A stretch of 64,000 nt of DNA from assembly GCA_015680905.1 (NCBI GenBank), contig CM027378.1, positions 89,123,501-89,187,500 of the forward strand, read 5' to 3'. Shown here in pieces: positions 34,430-45,147 of this stretch. Below the pieces are notes generated by a model that saw only the letters and a list, made by a program, of their open reading frames with translations, had not been told where the DNA came from and ran no database searches. The DNA comes from Coptis chinensis (Eukaryota > Streptophyta > Magnoliopsida > Ranunculales > Ranunculaceae). How positions within the stretch are numbered: the stretch's first letter is position 1; each line of letters begins with the position of its first letter. Made by a program: the position numbers and the translations under genes.

Positions 34430-34915
34430 CTCTTCCATAAGGCGAGTTAGGCAATTGCCTAAAGCCTCAAGTGAAAAAAGGCCTCAAATTTCCACAAAAA
34501 TCGTACTATGCAACATAAAATTCCTACTAAATAGCCAATAAATCTTACTAAAAGATTTTTGGATATTACAAAACATAATACATATCCCATAAAAGTCTCC
34601 TAATAAAAGGTAATAACTCTCTTTCTCTTATGTTAAAAAGAATTTCCGAAAATACCTCAAATTTCAAATGGTTAAATTTTCAAATTTCCATCTCTATACT
34701 ATATCTCCACAAATGATAAGTCTAACCAGACCTATGAGAAACAAATTAATCAAAATAAGCATAAATTTCAATCCTATTAGGCAACGAAAACTTGCTATGT
34801 AGTGTAGAATTGCAAACAAAAAAATGGAGTAACTGACTTAAAATTTGGTTTGGAAAAAAGCCTCAAGTTCTGAGTTTCGCTTAAGACCTCACTGAAACTA
34901 GGGCTGGCCCTGCAT
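34430..34915. mobile_element. Possible hAT-like non-autonomous element
   Basis: The left edge GCAGGCTCTTCCATAAGGCG, then AGTTAGGCAATTGCCTAAAG, and the right edge (TAGGGCTGGCCCTGC) resemble the CAGGGCCGGC...-type ends seen in some plant hAT derivatives. GCCTCAAG words recur near both ends (about 34460 and 34858). Terminal repeats are imperfect and no clean 8-bp duplication was found. Confidence 0.4.
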
Positions 34916-35575
34916 ACATGCTGTGTACTCTAGCATTGTTATTGATTTAGTTTGGCATTACTGTTCTACACTGAATACATACAGATACACAACCAAGGAT
35001 GAAACCAAAAGTAGTACACTTAATTTCTCCCTTCTTTGTATCTGATTTTCTAGGATGAGGTAACTACTGAGTGCGTGAAATGCTAGAGAGACTTTTTTTT
35101 ACTGTACAATTTTATTCCAAAATTTGAGTTGTATGAGATTCAAGAGTTTGGAAAGAGTGAAAACATCTCACTACTATATATAAAGAGGATGGTTATATGA
35201 ACAGTGACTTTTCTCTATAATACTCCTAGACAGTTACTATTATTATAATTATTATTAAAAGGTATATATCTAATAAGATATGTTATGGAAGGGTAAGACG
35301 TGCATTTTACCGGTAAAATTCGGATGCGTCTCTCTCATTTTAGCACATTATCCTCGGTTTTGCAAACATTTGCAATATTGCCACTAACCACACACGTGGA
35401 CTTCTCTTTTTGAAATTGAGACATTGCCCTCATTTTTTGCAAACATTTACGGAATTGCCACTGCCCAAAACAACTGCCCCGCACACGTGGCGTAGTCAGG
35501 AAGCTAGTTGAAATAAATTGGAATGTTATCATTAGTAATAATTAGACCGCTGGTGATTAATTCTACCTTTGGTAA
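34916..35575. other. Spacer before the short MULE derivative
   Basis: No gene. It contains a few short direct repeats (GTAATAATTAGA at about 35536 and 35572) near the insertion site of the next element, and the CACACGTGG word twice (about 35390 and 35482). Confidence 0.35.
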
Positions 35576-35584
35576 TAATTAGAA

Positions 35585-36417
35585 AGTGATTCAATCGGGC
35601 ACTCATCAAATTAGATTGGACAACCCAAAAAAAAATATTATAAGTTTGCCATATTACAAGTTTGCCATCAAAGCCCAGGCCCAACAACCAATCCAACCGG
35701 TCTCGCCATAACAAAACTCTCGCGTCGTTTGAGTGTACACTTAAACGGTCTGCCATGTAGTTTGAGTGTACACTCAAATGACCTCACCATGTAGTTTGAG
35801 TGTACACTTAAGTGGTCTGCGCATGTCGTTTGAGATAAAACTCTTGGTTTTTAGCTAGACGATATGGTGAGGTCGTTTAGGCAATCTCCATGACAACATG
35901 GTCGAGTCGTTTAGAGACTCTCTTGGGCGACATAGCCGGGTCGTTTGGACTAAAAAAAAATTGAGAAATTCATTTTGGTTTTTGGTCACTTTCATATCCC
36001 TTTTCAAACACAAATTCTACTTTCATGTCGGGATTGTCGCATGCTACATAAGTAGATTTGTTAATGCTAGAAATTTCAAAACGAGAAGATAAAATTTGTT
36101 CCAAATCGAATTCGGTGGTTGCCAATTCAATTGAATCACCAAACGAGAGAGATGATACCGGCTCGAAAGTATCATCTTGATTCCAGGCCGTGCACATGTG
36201 TGGAATGCAATTTGAAAACGAGAATATGCAATTTTTTTTTGGGGTTCAGACTCGCGAGGGAGATGATACCGGCTAAAACGGTTTGAAAAAATAGTAGCTA
36301 GTATGCATTAAGGGGGGGGAGGCGGGGGTTGTATTGGGCTAGTGTTGTTGGGCTTCGTTATTGGGCTTCGGCTGGAGGTTGCCCAATCCAATTCATGTGG
36401 CGCCCAATACAGGACTC
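35585..36417. mobile_element. Non-autonomous Mutator-like element with 9-bp target duplication
   Basis: The outermost 40 bases at each end align without gaps as inverted repeats (inner part ATTGGACAAC against ATTGGGCAAC). The element is flanked by a perfect 9-bp direct repeat, TAATTAGAA, at 35576-35584 and 36418-36426, the duplication size of Mutator-like elements. The left 40 bases match the right end of the large MULE (10852-10891) almost base for base. The adjoining GGCCCAACAACCAATCCAAC region and palindromic GTCGTTTGAGTGTACAC array (35720-35950) are also shared. It encodes no transposase. A minus-strand frame (35970-36197, CDNPDMKVEFVFEKG) may be a captured or remnant exon; I could not identify it. 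The large MULE's protein could have mobilised it. Confidence 0.87.
35720..35950. repeat. Palindromic CAAACGAC array (cluster 4)
   Basis: Units such as TGTAGTTTGAGTGTACACTC and GTCGTTTAGAGACTCTC repeat, ending in CGGGTCGTTTGGACTAAAAA. The same CAAACGACCCGGC junction followed by A/T runs occurs at clusters 1 and 2. This ties the short element to the large MULE. Confidence 0.75.
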
Positions 36418-38101
36418 TAATTAGAATTGTCTTATTCAATGTGTTGTGTAGATGTCATTTCTAACACAGGTACACTTAAATAACAACTTCCAGGAAACCT
36501 TAGGCTAAGTCCAATGGTTTGGTGCATGAAAACACCAAATCACAATAGTACAGTAGATAGGGTTAGTGGAATGGAGTTTACGAGTCCAATGGGTTTTAGC
36601 GTATAACAGTAAACAAATTATTTTTTTTAATTCTAGTCGCCATTGGCGAGGGCGGGTGCAAAACATTTATTTATTTTTTTCGATTCTAGCCGCCATTGGA
36701 GAGGGCGGGTGCAAAATAATTTTTATTTTCTTTGACCGCCATTGCCTTTAGCGTATGGAAGTTTCTCTTTACTCTTTTGCCCTTTCTCCCATCTATCGCT
36801 CTCTTTATCATCGAAATTCAACAAATAAATAAGAAAAACAGTAAATGAAAATTAACCAAAACTCTCGCTATTCAAATCTCTCATATTTTTTATTCCTCCC
36901 CAATTCTTCAATCTCTTGCCGATACAACACCCACTTCCACAAACAGGTATGATTTTTCTTCTATTTCTATATTTTTTATTTTAAATTTTAATTTCATTGA
37001 AACTTTGGAGTTGATAATTTCATATATTTAATTCATTGATTGAAAACACCGGGAGAGAGAGAATAGGAGTTAAAAACCAATAAGGTTCCACTCAGGTTAT
37101 TATGGTATTGATAATTTAGCATCAGCATCTAACTGAGTCTCACGAAATGGCAGTATTAACAAAACCAATGAGGGAGGCATTAGATGTGACAGATTTATAG
37201 AAATTAGTTTCAACTCAGGTACTTGGTAAGGATGGATTCGATGACACCTTCAGCTATGGGGTGATAACTATCGTTGATGGCTTGCATTTTTTTGGTTGTG
37301 TCTACGGTTAGTAGCTTCAGCATCTAGGAGTCCTGCAGACTGCTCTGGTTTCCCTACCTCATTGTTTGTTAGTCACTGACTCACTGTTAGCAACTAAGAA
37401 TGTTGAAAAGCATATCAAGTTGTTGTCTCCCATACTATAGTATGGTATAGTTTTGTACCATTCATCAGTAGAAAGAAAATGAAGATAAAGTCTAGGTAGT
37501 TTATTGCGACACTTAATTTTATTTGTCGTAATATCATCTAGTTTTGTGTCATATCATAACTCGCACTTAATTTTATTTATCGTAATGCAAGACCCATTTA
37601 TTTAGTTTCATATTATAAATTATGTTTGATTTTGGTGTTAATTTATTTCTCACCAGTTACAATGTCTGGCATTTTACACAAATTCAGAGGTAAGAGTACA
37701 AAGTCGAAAAAGTCAGCTGGGACACCAAATGCCCCAAATCCATAAGATGTACGTGTATGGACTTCTTATTTTGAGTTTGATCATAGTTCATATCACCGTG
37801 TTGTTGTAGAGGAAAGTACACATATATCCTTTACTCTTCGTGAAGGTGGTAGAACGAAAGAAAAAGTCGGTAAAAAAGGGACTTTGGCCCCTGTTATGGA
37901 ATGGTTGAGCCTAGTGAACTTTGGATAATTTCAATCGATGCTTCAGAATGTTGGTTTTGACGTCTTTGCTCAAATTGACATTGAAAAGTCCGATAGACAG
38001 TTAGTTGAATCAATTGTAGAGAGATGGTGGGACTCTACCCACACATTTCATTTTCCATATGGCGAGAGAGGCTTTACGCCACTTGATTTCTCAATGCTTA
38101 C

Positions 38102-38810
38102 TGTTTCGACAAGATTTGTCTAAACACACCAATTGGGTCAGAACTCGAAAGTGATCTTTTTCGGAGGAGATTGCGAAGGAGATGGTTGTTGGGGAGAGTT
38201 GAGATTGGACTTCGGTTTTGAAGTTGCCTACGTACCCAAAGTTATTGCTTGGGATCAAGTCTCGATTGCATAGTTCTAGAAAAATGAGGAAGATTGGATT
38301 TTATAGGTAGGATTGGTGATAGTTACTTCCTCATTCTCCAATATTTCAATCGTGGGATGAAGTTGGAGAACTGGCAGAAGAACTGTTCAATCGCAGGATA
38401 AAGTTGGAGAACTGGCATGAGAACTGTCACATGATATGAAGTTGATAGAAGTGAATTTTGAATATGGACGAAGTTGTGGAAGTTGTGGACAAAGTTGTGG
38501 AAGTTGTTTGACTTACAAAATATGTGTGCAATTGATATTGATTTTACATGTAGGTATGTAGGCTTTGAGCATGGACTCTGAGTGTGGGTTTTATTGTAGA
38601 TGGGTTCTAAGTGTAGGCTTTTTTGTAGATAAGCTCTGAGCGTGGGCTTTTTGGGCTTTGAGCATGGGCTTTATTATAGATAAGCTCTGAGCGTGGGCTT
38701 TTTATAGATAAGCTCTGAGTGTGAGATTTTTGGGCTCTGAGCATAGGCTTTAAGTGTGAGTTTGTATTGAATTGGACTTTTATTGGACCACATTTGTGGG
38801 GGTCCAAACA
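38102..38810 (-). repeat. 3' LTR of the Tat-like retrotransposon (longer copy)
   Basis: 709 bp. It is close to the other LTR but about 88 bp longer, mostly through extra copies of the AAGCTCTGAGCGTGGGCTTT unit. TG...CA ends and the CTTAC flank fix its borders. Confidence 0.9.
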
Positions 38811-38894
38811 TCGCCCAATCTTTGTTACATGGGCAAAGCCTGTGTGGCAAAGAAGTAATTTATTTTTTTTATTTTTTATTTTTTTTTATTATAG

Positions 38895-39922
38895 GCTGAG
38901 CAACAATGTAACAAACCCTGTGATGAACGGCAGTTAAATATTGGAAGTTATCTAGAACTTTGAAGTTGTGGTGAAGTCTGATGAAATCTGTGATTGAAGG
39001 GTTGTTAGAAGAGAGTAGTAAGGGTGGGAATTTGGTGGTGGTGAGGAATGAAGAAAGAGATTGTTGTAAAAGGATTGAGCATTTGGAACTTTGGGGAGCT
39101 GCTGTGAAGTGGGGTTCTGAATTTAAGTTTAATTCTTCATAAGAGTGTTGTAAAGCTTGTAAATCTATGTGTACTGGTAAAGATGGGCATTGTTTGTGTG
39201 ATTCTTGGGTTTTTTGTGGGAATAAACAAGCTTGTGGATCCAAATTTGGTGAGTGTTGGTTGAAGAAACAGAAGGATACCTTGGCCCCTAACAAACAAGA
39301 TTCGGGGGATCAGGTTATTTGGACATCTGGGCTTATCTTTGGGAAAGGAGAAGGTATCGTTGGCTTGGGAACAGAGTATGGAGTACTGCATGTAAAAGTG
39401 TAAAACTTTTGCCTGAATGTGCCCCAAATTCTGTAAACTACATTCTTGAGCTGTTGGGAATGCGCCATTGTGCCGGTTGCCAATTGTATCGTGCAGAAGG
39501 CCGTGGAAGCTCTTGGGATTCCGAGGGAAACCACATAAAAGATGCCCCCTTTGGTCCTCCTTTTGCACTGATTCAAGGAACCCTTGAAGCTGAAGGAACC
39601 ACTATCAGTAAAAGCCCAACAAAAGGCTGCCCAACTATAACAAGAAGATCAGTTGCATGGGTTGATAACGGTCCAGAATTTTTATCAGCCTCACGAACCA
39701 TAATGAGTGGAAAAAAGATTACACTGTGTCTGGTGTTGTACTTCCAGAAGACATGGAAATCACAAAGAAAATTGCGAAGCTCCCAACCACACCTGATGTG
39801 TGGAATAATATTAATGTGTCTGTACTGGAGAAACCCGGTCCATTGTGGTTCCATAGAATCAAGAATAATAATGTAAACATGAACCTCAAGACAAATTCAA
39901 ATGCAAACTCCAATAGTGCTTA
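38895..39922 (+). pseudogene. Captured host gene copy: cyclophilin-like protein with Cys-rich segment, intron-less
   Basis: The plus strand reads almost continuously for 1 kb. It has NLVVVRNEERDCCKRIEHLE, a Cys-rich stretch (CKSMCTGKDGHCLCDSWVFC, then ACGSKFGECW), VIWTSGLIFGKGEGIVGLGT, ECAPNSVNYILELLGMRHCA and FGPPFALIQGTLEAEGT, then DMEITKKIAKLPTTPDVWNN and VSVLEKPGPLWFHRIK before a Ser/Asn tail and TAG. The second half resembles plant cyclophilin-fold (peptidyl-prolyl isomerase-like) proteins of unknown role. One frame break is an 8-base tandem duplication (GTGTAAAA near 39396-39403); others lie near 39690. No GT-AG gaps interrupt it, so it looks like cDNA. It lies inside the LTRs, antisense to gag-pol, so it was either captured by the retrotransposon or inserted later as a retrocopy. 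The family name is a best guess from memory. Confidence 0.62.
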
Positions 39923-41565
39923 GTTGCCTGACTTGCATAATGTCATCAATACAAGTTTTATTGCTCCTGTTGTGGTGAAGCATTAAGCTTTTCATGTCAT
40001 ACTCACAGAATTAGGTAGGAACCTCTGCCATTGGTTTGGTTCTAGATCTAGAATAGCCACTTACATGTGTACTGAAACTACATGGAAAATTCAGAAGCAA
40101 ATCACAATACTATTTGAACATGGTCCTTATATTTTTTTCGATGATCTTTTGAACACGGTCCTTAAGTTATGAGAATTGAGACTGCAAGATCATTTTGCCT
40201 GCTCGGCCTATCAATATGTTGTCCAGCATTTGGTAATTCTAAACGGTAGGGATCACAAATGTCCCTGGGTATATATATTCTAACCTATATGAATCACACG
40301 TGATTACTGGTATCTCATTTCATATTCAACCATGTATCGAACAGTTCGAATGGGCAACCATATATTTTGTCAGTGTTTGAGGTAAAGGCAAAAGAAAAGG
40401 AGAAATTCTTTTGCTTCAAACCCGCACGATGACAATAATGCAATTTTTTGGAGCTGACATTGGGGGTTACACTGAACATGGAGCAAGTAATCTTTTCATG
40501 GATCAAATCAAATTCGGAAACTCAAATTAACATAGAGTGAGATATGTTAGAAACACAGCGGCAATTCAATTAGCGGCAAATCAAGCAGCGACAAATCAAG
40601 TACAGCCAACGGCAAATTCAACTACAGCCAGCAGCAAATTAAGTAGCGGCAATTCAAGCAAATCTGAAGCTGGTAATTCAAGCAGCGGCAATTCAATTAG
40701 CGGCAAATCAAGCACAGCCAGCGACAAACTTTCTTCCTAAATATTGATCAACGGCATTTCAATTCGATTCGAATTCAAACTTTCTTCCTAAATTTTGATC
40801 AGCGGCAATTCAATTCTTCCTAAATATCATTTGGATCAGTGGCATTCCAGAAAACACACATCCAGTGGCAATCTCAAAGGATCGGCAACCTCAAAGGATC
40901 GGCAAAAACCAAAAGGTTTCTATTTATCAACTTGATCGGCACTTCTTCGAGCGGCTATAAATTGATTGACTAACCCATTTTCTATAAATTGGTGACTTGG
41001 ATAAGGTTGAAAACGATTCCCGGTCGCTAGGAGAATAGCTGCCTGAACTGTAGTACGAAGAGAAACTGTCGACCCATATAAATTCACCAAGCTAACATAT
41101 TTATTCTCGTATGAAGTAAGATGCAACCCAGCCTTCAATAAAGCAGAGTAGATAGCATTCCAAAATCTGACAACGAAAATCCCATTCCGAAAATATGGTA
41201 GAACAGTGTAGATACGATAATCTGATATAGCGGTGAAAATATGATATTTTTGTCAAGTTGTGTTATAAGAGTTTTATCTTTTGCAAAACACTTTGACGAA
41301 GCGAAACTAGAGTTGCATTTTTAGCAAAACACTTTGACAAAGCGAAACTATATAAAGTTATAAACCAGTACAAAAAAGAGATTTGATTGTTATCAGTCTT
41401 ATTTGTGTTTTATTCTCTCTCTAATAAAAAGGTCAGTACATTGGAGATTCTAGTGCTTAACAAGGTGATTACGTGCTTGCGGGTTTGATCAATTGAATCG
41501 AGGTTTGTGAAAAGGTTAGATTTTTATTTTGTTTAGTTTTTGACAGTATTGAAAATATTTGTTTA
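39923..41565. other. Retrotransposon interior between host-gene copy and extra ORF
   Basis: Probably 3' UTR of the captured copy at first. A block of short GCGGCAATTCAA-type repeats follows (40555-40915). The stretch at 41275-41400 has the direct repeat AAAACACTTTGACRAAGCGA twice. No coding domain was recognised. Confidence 0.45.
40555..40740. repeat. Short tandem repeats, AGCGGCAAATCAAG unit
   Basis: About a dozen imperfect 14-16-bp units rich in GCGGCAA/ACAGCCA. The Ser/Asn/Thr/Ala-rich frame across them is a translation of the repeat. Confidence 0.7.
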
Positions 41566-43508
41566 ATGGAGAGGAATTATAACTTGAAGAGGAGATGGGG
41601 TGATAAAGGGGATTTTAATATGAATAGGGTGGCGAAGGGTATTGAAGTAGATAGTTTGCGAGCAAAATATGATATTGGTGATGATATATCTATTGAGTAT
41701 GTTGGTAGCAAAATTGACCAAAAGTGTGAAAAGGATGAGATAATTTTATTGTTTTCACATTTTTGGCTTGGTTGTAGTGTTCCATTCCGAAAATCTGTTT
41801 CCGAGTTATTAGCTAGATGGAGATTACATCCTTTACAATTATCTCCTGGCTATTGGGCTATCTTTGCCCGTGTAGCGAGGATTTGTAAGGTTTATCAAAG
41901 GAGTATTTCTTTAGACCTTTTGTTTGAGTTATTGAAGCCTATGCGGCAAAACAAGGCTTCTTTTAAAAGTTATGCGTTGGGATATCATACTCATCACAAC
42001 CAGAATTATCGGTTTTATGGGATGCCTTCGAACTACAAGAATACGAAATTATATGGTTTTAAGATCAAAGGCAATTGGAGGTTCGAGAATATTGATTATC
42101 CTAACAATATATAAGGTAAGGATGTTAACTCAATATTTTTATAATTATTATTTTAATTAGTTAGCATCACATTTTGAATATCTTGTTCTTTTTTATAGGG
42201 GATATTCTGAAGTTTCCAAATATATCAATCTTTAGCAGCGAGAAGATAAAAAAGAAATTTGTTAGTTTGTTTAGTCATAATGCAGATGTCTATGATCTGT
42301 CATTTCCGGACGATATTGTAGATTATTATCATGATATAGAAACTAGACTGCTTAATAAGCCTAGGGAATTAGCACCTTACTGTGGCTCAAAGAAAAGAAA
42401 GAATGTTATTGTAGATGATAGCAGTGAAGATGACAAAGAAGTAGAAGGAGATGACTCTGAGGATAGCAGACAAGAAAATATTAGAAAGAAGAAAAGAAAC
42501 GTACTTCCAAAAAAGAGGGAAAAGAAAACTGAGGATAACTCAAGTAAAATTGAGGAAGGGATTGAGGATCGAGAAATGGTATGTATATAATATTTCTTTT
42601 AAAATATCATATATGTAATACCTATAATATATTTTGGAATGACATTTTATTATGACAGGTTTTTTGTCTTCTTGCAAAAAAAAACTTCTGATGTGCATGA
42701 TATTGATGATGATGATGATATTGGTGGGGAAGCGATGACTAACGGTATATTTGAACTTGATGTTAGTGTTGACCTTGTTTTTGTGATTTAGAATTATTTT
42801 CGTTATTGATTGTTTAATGGTTGTTTTGTTAATGTAGATGGAAAAAGTTGACTATGGTGGAGATACAATTGGTTCAACTTCTGTTGTTATGATCAATTTT
42901 AGAGTGCCAACTCCTTTTGGTAGAAGTAATTTTGGAGTTCCAATATACCTGTTGTTGGCACCAATGCTGGTGTAGCAACTTCTGCCGATGGCACCATTGC
43001 TGGTGTGTCGAGTTTAGTATCAACTGTTGTTTGCACTAATGCTGGATTGGTGACTTCTGCTGTTGACACTGATGCAGGTGTGTCAACAGAAGTGTTAACG
43101 ATTGTTGGTACAAATCCTGAAGTGTCTACTATTGTTGACACTAATGCGGAAGAGTCGACTTTTGCTGATGGCACGAATGCTGGTGTGTCGACATAACTGT
43201 TAACTGTGGTCAGCACCAACACCATTGTTGGCCCAACTGTACCTTCTTCATTGCAGCCAGGGATGAGCGGCAATTCTGCACTGCCTGTGCTCATCACTCC
43301 AAACGTGCAAGCCTTGGCAATTGAAGGTTAGATGTTGAATAGTTATTTTTTGTTGTATTTACTTATTATTATATATTATTATTTTAAATTATTTTGTCTA
43401 ATATTTCATATCCAGAGTTATTGTGTTTGGATTATCAACGAAGTGTAGATTTTGTAAAAGCCGTTAATATGTTGAATTCAAAGCTTACAAAGGTAAGTGT
43501 GTGTGTGT

Positions 43509-43534
43509 GTTTTTTTTTTTTTTTTTTTTTTTTT
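43509..43534. repeat. Poly-T tract in an intron of the antisense ORF
   Basis: A GTGTGTGTGTG run followed by a pure T run lies before the TTCTTAG acceptor at about 43575. It looks like the intron's pyrimidine tract, expanded. Confidence 0.6.
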
Positions 43535-43738
43535 GCTAAAAAATTATAGTAACACATTATTTTTTATTTTCTTAGGCGTTGAAGCTTGGGGATTGTGTTA
43601 AAGAAATCTTAGAAGCAAAAGAAAATTATAAGATTAAAACTAGTGAATATACGAGATTGAGAAATATTTGGAATGAGAGAGAGCTCATCTTTCAGGAGAA
43701 TGAACGTATAAGAGGAGTACTTATGAGAAATGAAGTAG

Positions 43739-43842
43739 TTTTGCACGACTATTTTTTATTTTTATTTTTTTTTATCAGCAAAAAAATTCTGTGGTTGCTG
43801 GGATTCGAGCCCAGGTCTCCTTGGCATTTTTTGCACGACTAT
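43739..43842 (-). mobile_element. 5'-truncated SINE fragment with 14-bp target duplication
   Basis: A 76-bp insert (43753-43828) is flanked by perfect 14-bp direct repeats, TTTTGCACGACTAT, at 43739-43752 and 43829-43842. On the minus strand it reads ACCTGGGCTCGAATCCCAGC, a tRNA-like T-arm/B-box region, then an A-rich tail. That is the 3' part of a tRNA-derived SINE. With its duplication it adds 90 bp, exactly 30 codons, to the coiled-coil ORF without a stop. Confidence 0.8.
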
Positions 43843-44559
43843 GAGATGAAAATGAATATCATGAAAGCTGAATTGTCTAAACATAATCAAGAAATTGTTG
43901 TTCTTAGAGAGCAGAAAGTTTTGAGTGATGAAGTTGAGATAATAAAATGTGAGAAATTGGAATTGGCTAATCGAGTTTGCGAGGCTGAGGGGATTAGAGG
44001 AGACTACAATGTACTATTGGAAGAGAATGCATTTTTTGAAAGAGTTAGATGAATATCATGAGAAGGTGGAATATTTTAGGGTTGGGTGTGAAGAGAATGA
44101 TGATATGATTGAGAAGCATGTAATTGAGACTAAGAAATCTGGGGCGTTGTTGCGTGAAACATTGGCAAGTGTTAGACTTTGGAAATCGAGAGATTCTGAG
44201 AAACGGGAAAAATTGCAACAACTGTCAGATTATTATATTATGTGTTATAGGAAGTTAGAAGATGTATCACCGTCGGATCTAAAAGGTGTTCAAGTTCTAG
44301 TGGAGGATAACATTATGCTGCAACTTCTTGAGTGAAGTTTTTGTTTTTTATTGTTAAGATGATGTGAGGTTAGGTTACGGTTTTTTCATTTTTGATTATG
44401 TTTATTTTTGCACGGTCTCATGATATTTGGATTGTATTTGTTTTTTATTAGATTGGTAATCAGAATAGATCGAAATATAAATGGTCGGTCAAAAATATAT
44501 AAGAGTTGGGAAATTTGGCCTTAAGGTAGGTCGGCAAAATAGATATAAGAATTAAGGAT

Positions 44560-45045
44560 AACGTAATTTGGGTGTCGTCGCCCCCATAATGTATTGATAA
44601 CATAATTAAATTTGGGGTGTCGCCGCCCCCATAATATAATGATAACGTAATAAAGTTTGGGGTGTCGTCGCCCCCAAATTATAATGATAATATAATAAAA
44701 TTTGGGGCCGGTGTCGCCGCCCCCATAGTGTAATGATAACATAATGAAATTTGGGGTGTCGCCGCCCCCATAGTGTAATGATAATGAAAGTTGAGGTGAC
44801 GCCCCCAAATTATAATGATTATATATTGAAAGTTGGAGTGACGCTGCCCCCATAATGTAAAGATAACATAATGAAATTTAGGGTATCGCCGCCCCCATAG
44901 TGTAATGATAACATAATAAAATTTTGGAAGTTGCCGCCCTTATAGTGTAATGATAATGAAAGTTGAGGTGACGCCCCCAGATTGTAATTATTATATATTG
45001 AAAGTTGAGGTAACGCCATACCCATAGTGTAATGAAAATAAAATT
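44560..45045. repeat. GC-island minisatellite, about 45-bp period
   Basis: About eleven units alternate a GC-rich core (GGGGTGTCGCCGCCCCCATA) with an AT-rich arm (AATGATAACATAATAAAATT). The core is itself a near palindrome (GGGG...CCCC). It lies between the antisense ORF and the end of the integrase region. The minus-strand frames (LSLHYGGGDT repeats) are translations of the repeat. Confidence 0.85.
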
Positions 45046-45147
45046 TGGGATATTTGATCTCTATTAAAACGAAAGATGGATCGAATTTTATTGAATTATG
45101 AAATGATTACAATGAATGAAAAACAAACATTCAACGATAAAACTTTT

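Larger units (their letters stand above)
41566..44335 (+). pseudogene. Antisense extra ORF of the Tat-like element (plant gypsy-associated domain plus coiled coil)
   Basis: It runs opposite to gag-pol. The first exon (41566-42114) has a domain like the plant 'putative gypsy-type transposase' family: LFSHFWLGCSVPFRKSVSEL, PLQLSPGYWAIFARVARICK, YQRSISLDLLFELLKP and NYRFYGMPSNYK. The next part (42200-42590) is very charged with Lys/Glu/Asp runs. A Thr/Val/Asp-rich repeat region follows (about 42935-43196, STIVDTNAGV-type units). The last exons (43410-44335) form a coiled coil (EILEAKENYKIKTSEYTRLR...). It holds a 90-bp in-frame insertion (see the SINE entry) and a frame change near 44045. It ends with a Leu-rich tail LVEDNIMLQLLE. 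Extra ORFs of this type in Tat elements have no known function. Confidence 0.68.

Noticed and set aside
30960-36600. A Helitron spanning the ARIADNE and pTAC12 relics
   Set aside because: No TC start paired with a hairpin 10-12 bases before CTRR. The GGGCTGGCCC hairpin near 34903 is too far from the next CTAG.
38607-38807. SPRSELIYNKAHAQ-type frames in the LTRs
   Set aside because: The same frames occur in both LTRs and are translations of the AGCTCTGAGCGTGGGCTTT repeats.
39319-39876. A live 185-residue host gene
   Set aside because: It starts mid-domain, changes frame against flanking homologous parts and lies inside a dead retrotransposon; treated as part of the captured relic.
43790-43825. 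tRNA-like GGGCTCGAATCCCAGC segment as a tRNA gene
   Set aside because: No acceptor, D or anticodon arms, and it lies in an insert with an A-rich tail and target duplication, so it is a SINE fragment.
44560-45045. CRISPR-like array
   Set aside because: Regular repeats, but the between-repeat parts are also repeats, the period is the whole unit, and the setting is a plant retrotransposon.
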